Source of the DNA: Tessaracoccus sp.
GTDB lineage: Bacteria; Actinomycetota; Actinomycetes; Propionibacteriales; Propionibacteriaceae
Direction: 5' to 3'
Assembly: GCF_016714275.1 (NCBI RefSeq)
Contig: NZ_JADJNP010000002.1
Location: forward strand, 868,001-932,000
DNA: 64,000 nt
Shown: positions 15,906-23,745 of the stretch, piece after piece
Position numbering within the stretch: the first letter of the stretch is position 1
Layout: each line of letters begins with the position of its first letter
Made by a program: the position numbers and the translations under genes
Notes under the pieces: model-generated
What the model saw: the letters and a program-made list of their open reading frames with translations, nothing else
What the model was told of the DNA's origin: nothing
Databases searched by the model: none

Positions 15906-17506
15906 TAGTTCTCTTCGCCGAGTTGCTCGAGGAACCCGGTGCGTCGAAGCCTCTCCTGCAGCTTCGCTCCCCCGTTGACAATCAGCCGGGAGCCGACTCC
16001 GCGCAGCTCGAGGGCGTAGTCAACGACGATCTGCGCCACGCTCACGCCGAGGTCGTCGACGTCGCGCAACCGCAGGAGGACGACGGCGTTGCGGCTGTCC
16101 GCGGTGACGGCGGGAAGTTGCGTCGCGAAGGCAGTCGCGCTGGCGAAGAACAGGTTCCCGTGCGGCTGCAGGATCAGAACGTCGTCGGGCGGCACCTGCT
16201 CCGGCGGATCGAGTTCGCGCAGGTGCGGGGTTCCGATGATGAGCTGCCGCACGGTGAGCTGGTTGGCCTGATGGATGACGAAGAGCAGGATCCCGAGCAC
16301 GGCGCCGATGATCACCGCGTACTGCACGGGGATCAGGACCGTGAGCACGAAGGTCGTGAGGAGCACGACGCGCTGCCGGACACCCGAACGGATCGCCAGA
16401 AGCATCTGGGCGGGGCGGATGGTGCCGACGCCGACGACGATGAGCAGCGCGGACAGCGCCGCGAATGCGACGTGGCCGACCAGCGGGCCGAGCAGGAGCA
16501 CGACGATCGCCATCACCACTCCGGCGATGAACAGCGACAGCCGGGTCCGGGCGCCCGCCTGCACGTTGAGGGCCGTGGCCGACATCGATCCGCTGGACGG
16601 CATGCCGCGGAACAGACCTGAGATGACCGCGCCGATTCCCTGACCGATGAAGTCCCTCGACGGGCGGGCCGGGCGACCCGACGGGTCCGGGAACGCCGTC
16701 GCGATCCCGGCTCCCTGCACCATGGCGACGAAGGCGATGGCGGCCGCCGGGATCAGGAGCTCCCGCAGGAGGCGGAAGTCGGGCAGCACAGGGGCGGGTA
16801 ACCCGCCGCCCACGCTGGCGACGTCCCCGACGACGGCGATCGGATAGCCGAGGCGCGCGAGCGCCACGGCGACACCGGATCCGACGACGATGGCAACCAC
16901 GAGCCCGAGCGCGCCGAGCTTCGTGCGCTGCAGCACCACGATGAGGACAAGCGTGAGCACCCCGACGCCGAGGGTCGGGAGGTGGATCTGCCAGAAGTGG
17001 GTCAGCAGGTCGAAGGTGCGCAGCAACCGGTGCGCTCCTTCGGCGGAGTAGCCGGTGAAGTTGCTCAACTGGCCGAGCACCGTGTTCACACCGATGCCGG
17101 AGATGAACCCCACCATGACGGCGCGGGGCACGAACCTCAGCACGTTGCCGAGGCGGAGCAGGCCCGCGGCGATCATGATGGCACCCACCATGACCGAGAG
17201 CGTGTAGAGGGCGCGCTCCGGATCGGCCATGCGATGAAGCCCGGCGTCGGCGACCATGACGCCCGTCGCCCCGGTGACCTGGACCGCGAGCAGCGGCGTG
17301 CTGGTCGCCAGCGCGCCGCCGAAGGTCCCGAACATGTAGCCGTACAGGCCCGCGAGCGGGTTCACGCCCGCCAGCACCCCGAGAGCCAGGCCGTCGGGGA
17401 CACTCTCGACCCCGAGGACGAGTCCTGCGACCGCGTCCTTCTTCGCCGTCTTTCGCGACGGCATGCGTTCAGCGACCCAGGACTTCGCCTTCGCCGCGAT
17501 CGTCAT
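15701..17506 (-). CDS. SulP/SLC26-family anion transporter with STAS domain
   Basis: A 601-residue transporter for anions such as sulfate or bicarbonate. The N-terminal domain has the SulP hallmark VAGLVLGVESVPDGLALGVLAGVNPLAGLYG followed by about 10-12 membrane segments, and GIGAVISGLFRGMPSSGSMSATALN in the core. The C-terminal cytosolic STAS domain (about residues 440-560) has VVLLRLRDVDDLGVSVAQIV and the following LRGVGSRLIVNGG. The ATG at 17506 has a perfect GGAGG 8 bases upstream; the frame stays open 60 bp further, without support. The last 20 or so residues are antisense to the final membrane segment of the DUF1345-like gene. Substrate not inferable. Confidence 0.93.
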   Translation of the reverse strand: MTIAAKAKSWVAERMPSRKTAKKDAVAGLVLGVESVPDGLALGVLAGVNPLAGLYGYMFGTFGGALATSTPLLAVQVTGATGVMVADAGLHRMADPERALYTLSVMVGAIMIAAGLLRLGNVLRFVPRAVMVGFISGIGVNTVLGQLSNFTGYSAEGAHRLLRTFDLLTHFWQIHLPTLGVGVLTLVLIVVLQRTKLGALGLVVAIVVGSGVAVALARLGYPIAVVGDVASVGGGLPAPVLPDFRLLRELLIPAAAIAFVAMVQGAGIATAFPDPSGRPARPSRDFIGQGIGAVISGLFRGMPSSGSMSATALNVQAGARTRLSLFIAGVVMAIVVLLLGPLVGHVAFAALSALLIVVGVGTIRPAQMLLAIRSGVRQRVVLLTTFVLTVLIPVQYAVIIGAVLGILLFVIHQANQLTVRQLIIGTPHLRELDPPEQVPPDDVLILQPHGNLFFASATAFATQLPAVTADSRNAVVLLRLRDVDDLGVSVAQIVVDYALELRGVGSRLIVNGGAKLQERLRRTGFLEQLGEENYYRSNEWRGSVLAEASEDARAWVEAHRESPDPEPPATPPSAGDRATTSETVRATTTALKRNASSVCVR

Positions 17507-17645
17507 GTGGCGCCTCCTTCGTGAGAGCCGCGGGGAGCTCTTCCGGGCGCTGCCCGCGGATCTCACGTGGATTCTCTCTCGGATCCCCCGCTATGGGGGT
17601 GAAACGGCGCGAATACCGCCAGTATCGGGGGTTGCCTCGCACCAC

Positions 17646-17651
17646 TAGGCT
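17646..17651 (+). promoter_or_regulatory. -10 element TAGGCT, leaderless promoter of the M13 peptidase gene
   Basis: TAGGCT is followed by 7 bases (GGCGCGC) and the ATG at 17659. The same arrangement, ACTAGGCTGGC(G/C)CGCATG, precedes menG at 57584-57599, which argues that both are leaderless. Confidence 0.5.
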
Positions 17652-17658
17652 GGCGCGC

Positions 17659-19599
17659 ATGACTGCCGCCATCGAGTTCGCGCACGCCGACACCTCCCTT
17701 CGCCCCCAGGACGACCTGTTCCGTTTCATGAACGGCGCCTGGCTGCGCACCGCGCAGATCGAGCCGGATCAGTCGTCGGCGGGCGGGTTCGTGGACCTGC
17801 ACAACGCCGCGGAGCGTGACGTGCGCGACCTGATCGAGGCGTGCGCGCCGGGCGGCGCGGATGACGAGGGGCGCATCGCCGCGCTGTACGGCTCGTTCAT
17901 GGACGCCGACCGCGTGGAGGAGTTGGGTGCCGCGCCGCTCGCGCCGATCTTCGCGGCCATCGACGCCGTCGACTCCCCCGGCGCGCTGGCCCGGCACCTC
18001 GGGTGGTCACTGCGGCACGGCCTGAGCCCGCTCATCCACCTCGCGGAAGAGGCCGACCCCGGCGACCCCACCCGCTACGCCGCGTTCCTCGACCAGAGCG
18101 GCCTCGGCCTGCCCGACGAGGCCTACTACCGCCTCGACGAGCACGCGGAGATCCGCGAGAAGTATCGCGCGCACCTCGCCCGCGTCTTCGCGCTCGCGGG
18201 CTTCGACGACAGCGACTCCCAGGCGGAGGCGGTGTTCGACGTAGAGACGAGGATCGCCGCGCATCACTGGGACCGCGTGCGCCTGCGTGACCTCCGCGCG
18301 ATGTACAACCCGATGACGCTGGCCGACGTGGTCGCCCTCTCCCCCGGCTTCGACTGGGACGCGTACCTGGACGGCGCGGGCATCGAACGCACGACGCTGG
18401 ACCAGTTGATCGTGTCGCAGCCCTCGTTCGTCGAGGGCGCGGCGCCTCTGCTGACCGAACTGCCGCTGGAGGCCTGGCGCAGTTGGGCGCGATGGAAGGC
18501 CATCTCCGGCCTCTCGGGCTACCTTTCCAGCCCTTTCGTCGACGCGCGGTTCGACTTCTATGAGAAGACGCTGTCGGGCAACGAGGAGCAGCGCCCGCGC
18601 TGGAAGAGGGGCGTCGCGCTCGTCGAGGGCGTGCTGGGCGAGGCCGTCGGCCGGGCCTACGTCGCGCGGCACTTCCAGCCGGAGAAGAAGGAGGCGATGG
18701 ACCGCCTTGTCGGCCGTCTGCTGGAGGCGTACCGCAACTCGATCGAGAAGCTGTCCTGGATGACGGAGGAGACCCGCGAGGAGGCGCTGCGGAAGCTGGC
18801 GCAGTTCACGCCGAAGATCGGCTATCCGGTTCGTTGGCGCGACTACTCCGCGCTCCAGCTCACCGATGACCTCATCGCCAACGTGTTGGCCGCCAACTCG
18901 TTCGAGCTCGACTGGACGCTGGGTCGCGTCGGGAAGCCCGTCGACAAGGACGAATGGCAGATGTACCCGCAGACGGTCAACGCCTACTACCACCCGCTGC
19001 GCAACGAGATCGTCTTCCCCGCGGCCATCCTGCAGCCGCCGTTCTTCAACGCCGACGCCGACGACGCCGTCAACTACGGCGCGATCGGCGCGGTGATCGG
19101 GCACGAGATCGGCCACGGCTTCGACGACAAGGGCTCGACCTGCGACGGCGATGGCCGCCTCCGCGACTGGTGGCAGCCCGCGGACCGCGAGGCGTTCGAG
19201 GCGCTCGCCGCGCGTCTGGTCGCGCAGTACGACGGCCTCTCCCCTGAAGGCGTCGACGGCACGGTCAACGGCGAGTTGACGGTGGGCGAGAACATCGGCG
19301 ACCTTGGCGGCCTCGGCATCGCCTACGACGCCTGGCTCCTGGCCGGCGGCGACCCCGACGGCGAGGAGATCGACGGCTACACTCCGGCCCAGCGCCTCTT
19401 CCTCGGCTGGGCCCAGGCCTGGCGCGGCAAGCGCCGCCCCGAGGCGGCGAAGATGCTGCTCGCCGTCGATCCGCACTCCCCTGCGGAGTTCCGCTGCAAC
19501 CAGATCGTCCGCAACCTCGACGCGTTCTACTCCGCGTTCGGGGTCACGGAGGACGACGGCCTCTGGCTCGCGCCCGAGGACCGCGTCACCATCTGGTGA
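17659..19599 (+). CDS. M13 family zinc metallopeptidase (neprilysin-like)
   Basis: A 646-residue endopeptidase of the M13 family, full length for the bacterial cytosolic PepO-type group. The zinc site is intact: HEIGH at residues 482-486 within GAIGAVIGHEIGHGFDDKG, and E544 in ENIGDLGG with D548. The N-terminus begins with the family's DDLFRFMNGAWL and has no signal peptide. A C-terminal RCNQIVRNLDAFYSAFGV and a closing W-rich end are typical. The start is the ATG at 17659, directly after a leaderless promoter; upstream codons in frame are antisense to the SulP leader. The gene is monocistronic. Natural peptide substrates are unknown. Confidence 0.95.
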   Translation: MTAAIEFAHADTSLRPQDDLFRFMNGAWLRTAQIEPDQSSAGGFVDLHNAAERDVRDLIEACAPGGADDEGRIAALYGSFMDADRVEELGAAPLAPIFAAIDAVDSPGALARHLGWSLRHGLSPLIHLAEEADPGDPTRYAAFLDQSGLGLPDEAYYRLDEHAEIREKYRAHLARVFALAGFDDSDSQAEAVFDVETRIAAHHWDRVRLRDLRAMYNPMTLADVVALSPGFDWDAYLDGAGIERTTLDQLIVSQPSFVEGAAPLLTELPLEAWRSWARWKAISGLSGYLSSPFVDARFDFYEKTLSGNEEQRPRWKRGVALVEGVLGEAVGRAYVARHFQPEKKEAMDRLVGRLLEAYRNSIEKLSWMTEETREEALRKLAQFTPKIGYPVRWRDYSALQLTDDLIANVLAANSFELDWTLGRVGKPVDKDEWQMYPQTVNAYYHPLRNEIVFPAAILQPPFFNADADDAVNYGAIGAVIGHEIGHGFDDKGSTCDGDGRLRDWWQPADREAFEALAARLVAQYDGLSPEGVDGTVNGELTVGENIGDLGGLGIAYDAWLLAGGDPDGEEIDGYTPAQRLFLGWAQAWRGKRRPEAAKMLLAVDPHSPAEFRCNQIVRNLDAFYSAFGVTEDDGLWLAPEDRVTIW

Positions 19600-19772
19600 G
19601 CCGACCCGGTCGCGCCTGCGTCTCCGCCGCTGACGGATAAGTGCGGCAAGACGGGCACTCTGCCCCAAACGGGGCCTGAAGTACCCATCTCGCTGTGTTT
19701 TTCTGTCTTTTTCATGCAGAGCGACACGTAGGCTTGCGGATGACATCCGCGAGTCGAGAGGGACGCTCAGGA

Positions 19773-20156
19773 ATGCCAGGACCCACGATCAACCTCGCGT
19801 ACGTGACCCTTGACTGCCCGGACCCGGAGGAGCTCGCCGACTTCTACTCCGTCCTCCTGGGATGGGCCAAGAACCGGATCAGCGACGAGTGGCTGGCCGT
19901 TGCGCCTCCCGAGGGCCGGTTCTCCCTCCTCTTCCAGGGGTCGAAGGACTACATCCCGCCGGCCTGGCCGTCCAAGGAGGGCAAGCAACAGCAGATGATG
20001 CACCTGGACTTCTCCGCCTCGCCGGGCGACAAGGAAGCCGTGGAACGTCACGCGGTGGCGTGCGGCGCGACGCTTTCTCCCGTGCAGCACTACCCGGAGT
20101 ACACGATCTTCCTCGACCCGGTGGGGCACCCCTTCTGCATCGGCTTCGTCGACTGA
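19773..20156 (+). CDS. VOC (glyoxalase-like) family protein
   Basis: A 127-residue single-domain protein of the vicinal oxygen chelate superfamily. It opens with INLAYVTLDCPDPEELADFYSVLLGW, the usual first beta-alpha unit, then LLFQG, MMHLDF with a possible metal-binding histidine, and ends with the DPVGHPFCI block that closes most VOC domains. The ATG at 19773 follows a weak GAGAGGGA site; an in-frame ATG at 19740 would add 11 residues. These proteins are often of unknown substrate or antibiotic-resistance type; nothing here narrows it. Confidence 0.85.
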   Translation: MPGPTINLAYVTLDCPDPEELADFYSVLLGWAKNRISDEWLAVAPPEGRFSLLFQGSKDYIPPAWPSKEGKQQQMMHLDFSASPGDKEAVERHAVACGATLSPVQHYPEYTIFLDPVGHPFCIGFVD

Positions 20157-20207
20157 CCGGCGGCGCTTGCGCTACTACCGACCCAGAGCACGACATGCGC
20201 AGGATCT

Positions 20208-20227
20208 TGCACATCCATGAATGTGCA
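20208..20227 (+). promoter_or_regulatory. Candidate HipB operator
   Basis: TGCACAT (20208-20214) and ATGTGCA (20221-20227) form perfect 7-bp arms with a 6-bp spacer, 18 bp before the HipB-like start. This is the form and position of an autoregulatory operator. It also argues against the in-frame ATG at 20221, which lies inside the right arm. Confidence 0.45.
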
Positions 20228-20244
20228 CGTGCAATCACATCACG

Positions 20245-20520
20245 ATGCACAGGGTGACGACGAACGGCTCGGAGTTGGGCGCTGCGCTGCGACAGCTGCG
20301 GCTCGACGCAGCGCTGACCCAGGCACAACTTGCTGACCTCGCAGGAGTATCCCTGCGTTGGGTGGTGCAGTTCGAGTCAGGGAAGACCCCGGGGGCCGAG
20401 CTGTCGAAGGTGTTCGGCGTCTTCGCCGCCGTGGGACGGGGTCTATCTCCCGCCGCGCTTCCCCAGCCTGACCAATCGGAGGCCGAACTGCTGCAACTCC
20501 TCGCGGAGCGACGGGGATGA
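20245..20520 (+). CDS. HipB-like XRE-family antitoxin/regulator
   Basis: A 91-residue DNA-binding protein with a Cro/C1-type helix-turn-helix: LGAALRQLRLDAALTQAQLADLAGVSLRWVVQFESGK. The N-terminus and length match HipB antitoxins, which repress their own operon and neutralise the HipA kinase. I prefer the ATG at 20245 because the earlier ATG at 20221 lies in the operator. The stop overlaps the hipA start (ATGA), so the operon layout is intact although hipA itself is broken. The antitoxin now has no visible toxin partner here. Confidence 0.82.
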   Translation: MHRVTTNGSELGAALRQLRLDAALTQAQLADLAGVSLRWVVQFESGKTPGAELSKVFGVFAAVGRGLSPAALPQPDQSEAELLQLLAERRG

Positions 20521-20840
20521 GCGCCAAGGAGCTTGCTGTACTGCTCTACGGACGACAGGCTGGCATCCTCGAAGAGACCCGCGGAGGGCAGCATATCCTC
20601 ACCTACTCAGACGACCCCGGCAGCACCCCGGTCTCGCTCTCCATGCCCCTGACACTGCGCCAACACAAGAACCGTGTTGTGCAGCCTTACCTGGACGGGC
20701 TACTTCCCGACCGGGTGGAGACCCGTGAAGCGCTCGGCCGCGAGTTCGGCGTCTCCGGCCGAAACCCGTTCGCCATCCTCAGCCACATCGGGCTCGACTG
20801 CGGGTGCCGTCCAGTTCGTCGCGCCAGGCCACGCCGCCGA
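20517..20840 (+). pseudogene. Truncated, frameshifted hipA (N-terminal fragment)
   Basis: The first 100 or so codons of HipA, the Ser/Thr kinase toxin. AVLLYGRQAGILEE, SLSMPLTLRQHKNRVVQPYLDGLLPD and FGVSGRNPFAILSHIGLDC match the HipA N-terminal subdomain. At about 20810 the frame shifts (GLDC continues as GAVQFVAPGHAAET in another frame, as if two bases were lost), and near 20840 resemblance ends where a minus-strand RNA-ligase fragment begins. The kinase core and its catalytic residues are absent, so no toxin can be made. Confidence 0.8.
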
Positions 20841-20982
20841 GACCATCGCTCGGCCGCTTCACCACGACGGTCCAGCCTCGCACGCGGGCCTGGACGATGG
20901 CGTCGGCATCCGGGATCGGCTCGAACCCGGTGATCCGCTCGACCGTCGCAAGCCGACGACCCTCTTCACGAACGATGGGCAT
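20779..20982 (-). pseudogene. N-terminal fragment of a DRB0094-type RNA ligase
   Basis: A start ATG at 20982 with a strong GGAGGAG site 7-8 bases upstream leads into about 45 residues (RRLATVERITGFEPIPDADAI, then VRGWTVVVK) that match the N-terminus of RNA ligases of the DRB0094 family. After VVVKRPSD, near 20845, resemblance stops and the frame runs antisense into the hipA remnant. The ligase active-site lysine region and everything after it are missing. It is a broken gene joined end to end with broken hipA. Confidence 0.65.
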
Positions 20983-21090
20983 GGCGCTCTCCTCCTCTGC
21001 GTCGTGCATCTGCAAACGCGCTGCCATCACCAAACCAACACCGCACCGACAAAACAGCCACCCAACTCCTCCCTGTGGATAACTCGTCAA

Positions 21091-21106
21091 TGATGCGATA
21101 ACATCA
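21091..21106 (+). promoter_or_regulatory. Candidate VapB operator
   Basis: TGATG (21091-21095) and CATCA (21102-21106) are inverted arms 6 bp apart, overlapping an AT-rich GATAAC that could be the -10 box, 6 bp before the vapB start. It fits autoregulation by a ribbon-helix-helix antitoxin. Confidence 0.35.
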
Positions 21107-21111
21107 GATGC

Positions 21112-21345
21112 ATGCGCACTACATTGACGATCGATGACGACGTGCTCCTCGCCGTCAAGGAACGCGCGCGCCAGGAGGGACGTAGCGCGGGCGACGTGCT
21201 CTCTGCCCTGGCGCGACGTGAGCTCACCCGGCAGCCCGCCGCAGACGACACGCGCACGCGTAATGGCCTGCCTCTCTTGCCGCGGGCAGGCAAGGTGGTC
21301 AGCAACGACCTCGTGAACCAGCTGCGCGAGGAAGAGAACCTGTGA
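21112..21345 (+). CDS. vapB: VapB-type ribbon-helix-helix antitoxin
   Basis: A 77-residue antitoxin. The first 45 residues (MRTTLTIDDDVLLAVKERARQEGRSAGDVLSALARREL) form a ribbon-helix-helix DNA-binding fold, and the rest (NGLPLLPRAGKVVSNDLVNQLREEE) is the toxin-wrapping tail usual in this subgroup. The stop overlaps the GTG start of vapC, so antitoxin and toxin are translationally coupled. The product should neutralise VapC and repress its own promoter. Confidence 0.9.
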   Translation: MRTTLTIDDDVLLAVKERARQEGRSAGDVLSALARRELTRQPAADDTRTRNGLPLLPRAGKVVSNDLVNQLREEENL

Positions 21346-21770
21346 CCACGGCGCTGCTCGACGTGAACGTTCTGATCGCGCTGCTGGATCCGAACCACAC
21401 GCAGCATGGCCGGGTTCACGACTGGGCGACCGACGAGCTCGATGGCGGCTGGTCGACCTGTGCCATCACGCAGAACGGCCTCGTCCGTATCCTGAGCCAG
21501 CCGCGCTACCCGAACGCGGTCTCGACGCCAGCGGCCGTCGAGTTGCTTCGCGGCGCCACACAGCACCCAAGACACGAGTTCTGGCCCTGCGACCTACCCC
21601 TCACCGACCCCTCGATCATTCAGGAGCGCATCCTGGGGCCGAATCAGATCACCGACGTCTTCCTCTTCGCGCTCGCCGTCGCACACGGCGGGCGCTTCGT
21701 CACGCTGGACCGCCGCATCGATGCCTCGATGGTCCATGGGGCGCCGCCCGCGCACCTGGTCCTTCTCTGA
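21342..21770 (+). CDS. vapC: VapC-type PIN-domain ribonuclease toxin
   Basis: A 142-residue PIN nuclease toxin. LLDVNVLIALLDPNH gives the first catalytic aspartate (D7), TQNGLVRIL is the subgroup's second motif, and DVFLFALAVAHGGRFVTLD supplies D105 and D123. VapC toxins cleave tRNA or rRNA when the antitoxin is degraded. The gene begins at a GTG within the vapB stop (GTGA). Length and motifs are complete, so this module looks functional, in contrast to the broken hipBA beside it. Confidence 0.92.
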   Translation: MTTALLDVNVLIALLDPNHTQHGRVHDWATDELDGGWSTCAITQNGLVRILSQPRYPNAVSTPAAVELLRGATQHPRHEFWPCDLPLTDPSIIQERILGPNQITDVFLFALAVAHGGRFVTLDRRIDASMVHGAPPAHLVLL

Positions 21771-21834
21771 AGCTCACGAGCGGGAGACAGGACATTCCCT
21801 TGTGCGGGCTGCCCGGCACGGACAAACTTGGGGG

Positions 21835-22461
21835 ATGAGATTCAAGGTCTGGGGCATGGTCCTCGCGCTGCTGGCGGGAACCGTCGTCATCTCCTGGCAG
21901 CAGGCGCCGCGCGCGGTGGCCTGTAGCTGCGCGCTCAGCACCGCTGAGGAGTACGCCGGCTGGGCGGAACTCGTCGCCAAGGGCACCGTGGTCAAGATCG
22001 AGATCCCCGCAAACCCTCAGTCGAGCGCCGCCGACGCGACCTACACGATGGAGCTGACCGACGTCTGGAAGGGCGAGCCCGACCGGACGATCGCGGTGCG
22101 GTCCGCGATCAGCGGCGCCTCGTGCGGGATCGAGGGCATCGCCGAAGGCATGGTGATCACGGTGTTCGCCACTGACGACGGCGAGGGCTGGCACACCAAC
22201 CTGTGCAGTGGCACCGGACCCGAGGGCGACGGGTACGCCCTCGCGGCGCTCGGCGAGCCGACGCCCATCCCGGGAACGGCAGAACCGAGCAGTCCAGAAC
22301 CGCGGCCGACGAGCGCAGGGCCGCAACCGGCCACCAGTCCCGAGCCGAGTCCGAGCGGCGACGCCGGCGGCAGTCCCCTTCTCGAGGGGATGACCATGCC
22401 GCTGCTGATCATCGCCGCGGCGGGGTTGCTCGCCGGCGCGCTCTACTGGTTCCGAGGCTGA
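21835..22461 (+). CDS. Secreted, C-terminally anchored protein with TIMP/NTR-like start
   Basis: A 208-residue exported protein. A signal peptide (KVWGMVLALLAGTVVISW) ends near AVACSC, so the mature protein would start with Cys-x-Cys as in netrin/TIMP-like modules. The folded part (about residues 25-135) has four cysteines, including SCG and LCSG. A Pro/Ser-rich spacer of about 40 residues follows, then one membrane anchor (PLLIIAAAGLLAGALYW) with a short basic end. Bacterial relatives are of unknown function. It precedes the glycan operon by 87 bp but is probably a separate unit. Confidence 0.72.
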   Translation: MRFKVWGMVLALLAGTVVISWQQAPRAVACSCALSTAEEYAGWAELVAKGTVVKIEIPANPQSSAADATYTMELTDVWKGEPDRTIAVRSAISGASCGIEGIAEGMVITVFATDDGEGWHTNLCSGTGPEGDGYALAALGEPTPIPGTAEPSSPEPRPTSAGPQPATSPEPSPSGDAGGSPLLEGMTMPLLIIAAAGLLAGALYWFRG

Positions 22462-22515
22462 GTCTGAGAATTCTCTCATTCAACTCTCATCGCCTCCTCA
22501 CGGACGCCGGACAGG

Positions 22516-22533
22516 ATCGGTAGATCGACCGAT
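22516..22533 (+). promoter_or_regulatory. Inverted repeat before the glycosyltransferase operon
   Basis: ATCGGT and ACCGAT flank a 6-bp spacer, 15 bp before the first start codon of the six-gene operon. It may be an operator or a small leader hairpin; GGAGGA just after it is the ribosome binding site. Confidence 0.3.
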
Positions 22534-22548
22534 GCGACGGAGGACCCG

Positions 22549-23745
22549 ATGGAGACAACGATCGCCCTGTACTCCCACGACTCCGTGGGGCTGGGGCACG
22601 CGCGCCGCAACCGCGCTCTCGCGTTCGCGCTCGCGGAGCGGCTGCCTGAGCACACCGGGATGCCGACGCGCGGGATCCTCATCGCGGGAAGCCCCGACGT
22701 CGCCCGGGACTCCCTGCCCATCGGCTGGGACTGGCTGATCCTCCCCGGCGTCACCGCGCACGACGCCGGATACGCGCCACGATCCGTCCGCGCATCGACC
22801 ACAGAGGTCATCCGGATGCGGTCGGCCACCATTCAGGCGATGCTCGGGGCGTGGCGGCCCGATCTCTTCGTCATCGACAGGCATCCCCTCGGGGTCCACG
22901 GCGAGTTGCTACCCGCCCTGCGTCATTTGCGCTCCACTGGGTGCGCGACGGTGCTCGGCCTCCGCGACGTGCTCGACGCACCGGAGGCGGCCGCGCGGGA
23001 ATGGGAGCGAGTGGGCATCGTCGACCAGGTGCGTCACCACTTCGACGCGATCTGGCTGTACGGCGACCCCGCCGTCCACGACCAGCGGCGCAGCGGAGAG
23101 CTCCCGGCCAGCCTCGCCTCCATCGCCGAACCCACCGGTTACCTCGCGTCGGGACGCCCGGCCTCCGACGGCGGCACGGCAAGGGCGGGGTCCCGCACAG
23201 AGACGGACGGCCCGTACGTACTGACGGTGCTCGGCGGCGGGTCCGACGGCTACGAACTCGCCCGCCACGCCGTCGTCGCGCAGCCGCCGGCCGGGCACGA
23301 GCACATCGTCGTGACGGGGCCGCAGATGCCGGGCGCCCAGGTCCGCCTTCTGCGCTCGACGGCGCGGCCAGGGGTCCGGGTCCTCGACAGCGCCCCCGAC
23401 GTTCCCGAGCTGATCGCCTCCGCGGCGGCGGTGGTGTCGATGTGCGGATACAACACGGCATGCGAAGTGCTCGCCTCCTCGGCTCCGGCGCTGATGGTGC
23501 CGCGCGTGCGGCGCCGGCAGGAGCAGCGGGTTCGCGCTCACGCACTGGCGCGGGCGGGTGCGGTCGACACCAGGTCCCTCGACACCCTCGACCCCGAGAC
23601 GATCTCCCGCTGGTGGCGCCAGGCCGCGGGCCGGCCTGCGGACCGATCGCGGATCGCCCGCGACGGACTGCGCCACGCCGCGAGCTTCGCCGCTGACCTG
23701 CTCGACGCCACCTACGCCCGACAGGAGGCCCCTCATGCCGTATGA
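22549..23745 (+). CDS. MurG/GT28-like glycosyltransferase
   Basis: A 398-residue GT-B glycosyltransferase, first gene of a tightly packed operon. The N-terminal half starts IALYSHDSVGLGHARRNRALAFALAERL, with the GLGHxxRN nucleotide-sugar enzyme pattern. The C-terminal half has VLTVLGGGSDGYELA, a glycine-rich loop, and SAAAVVSMCGYNTACEVLA followed by APALMVPR, matching the GT28 donor-binding region (GG-N-x-x-E). No membrane segment. A start with GGAGG 5 bases upstream is clear. The donor and acceptor are unknown; with the next two genes it probably builds a short glycan. Confidence 0.85.
   Translation: METTIALYSHDSVGLGHARRNRALAFALAERLPEHTGMPTRGILIAGSPDVARDSLPIGWDWLILPGVTAHDAGYAPRSVRASTTEVIRMRSATIQAMLGAWRPDLFVIDRHPLGVHGELLPALRHLRSTGCATVLGLRDVLDAPEAAAREWERVGIVDQVRHHFDAIWLYGDPAVHDQRRSGELPASLASIAEPTGYLASGRPASDGGTARAGSRTETDGPYVLTVLGGGSDGYELARHAVVAQPPAGHEHIVVTGPQMPGAQVRLLRSTARPGVRVLDSAPDVPELIASAAAVVSMCGYNTACEVLASSAPALMVPRVRRRQEQRVRAHALARAGAVDTRSLDTLDPETISRWWRQAAGRPADRSRIARDGLRHAASFAADLLDATYARQEAPHAV

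Noticed and set aside
20221..20244. Upstream ATG as start of the HipB-like protein
   Set aside because: It lies inside the right arm of the probable operator and has no ribosome binding site; homology begins after the second ATG.
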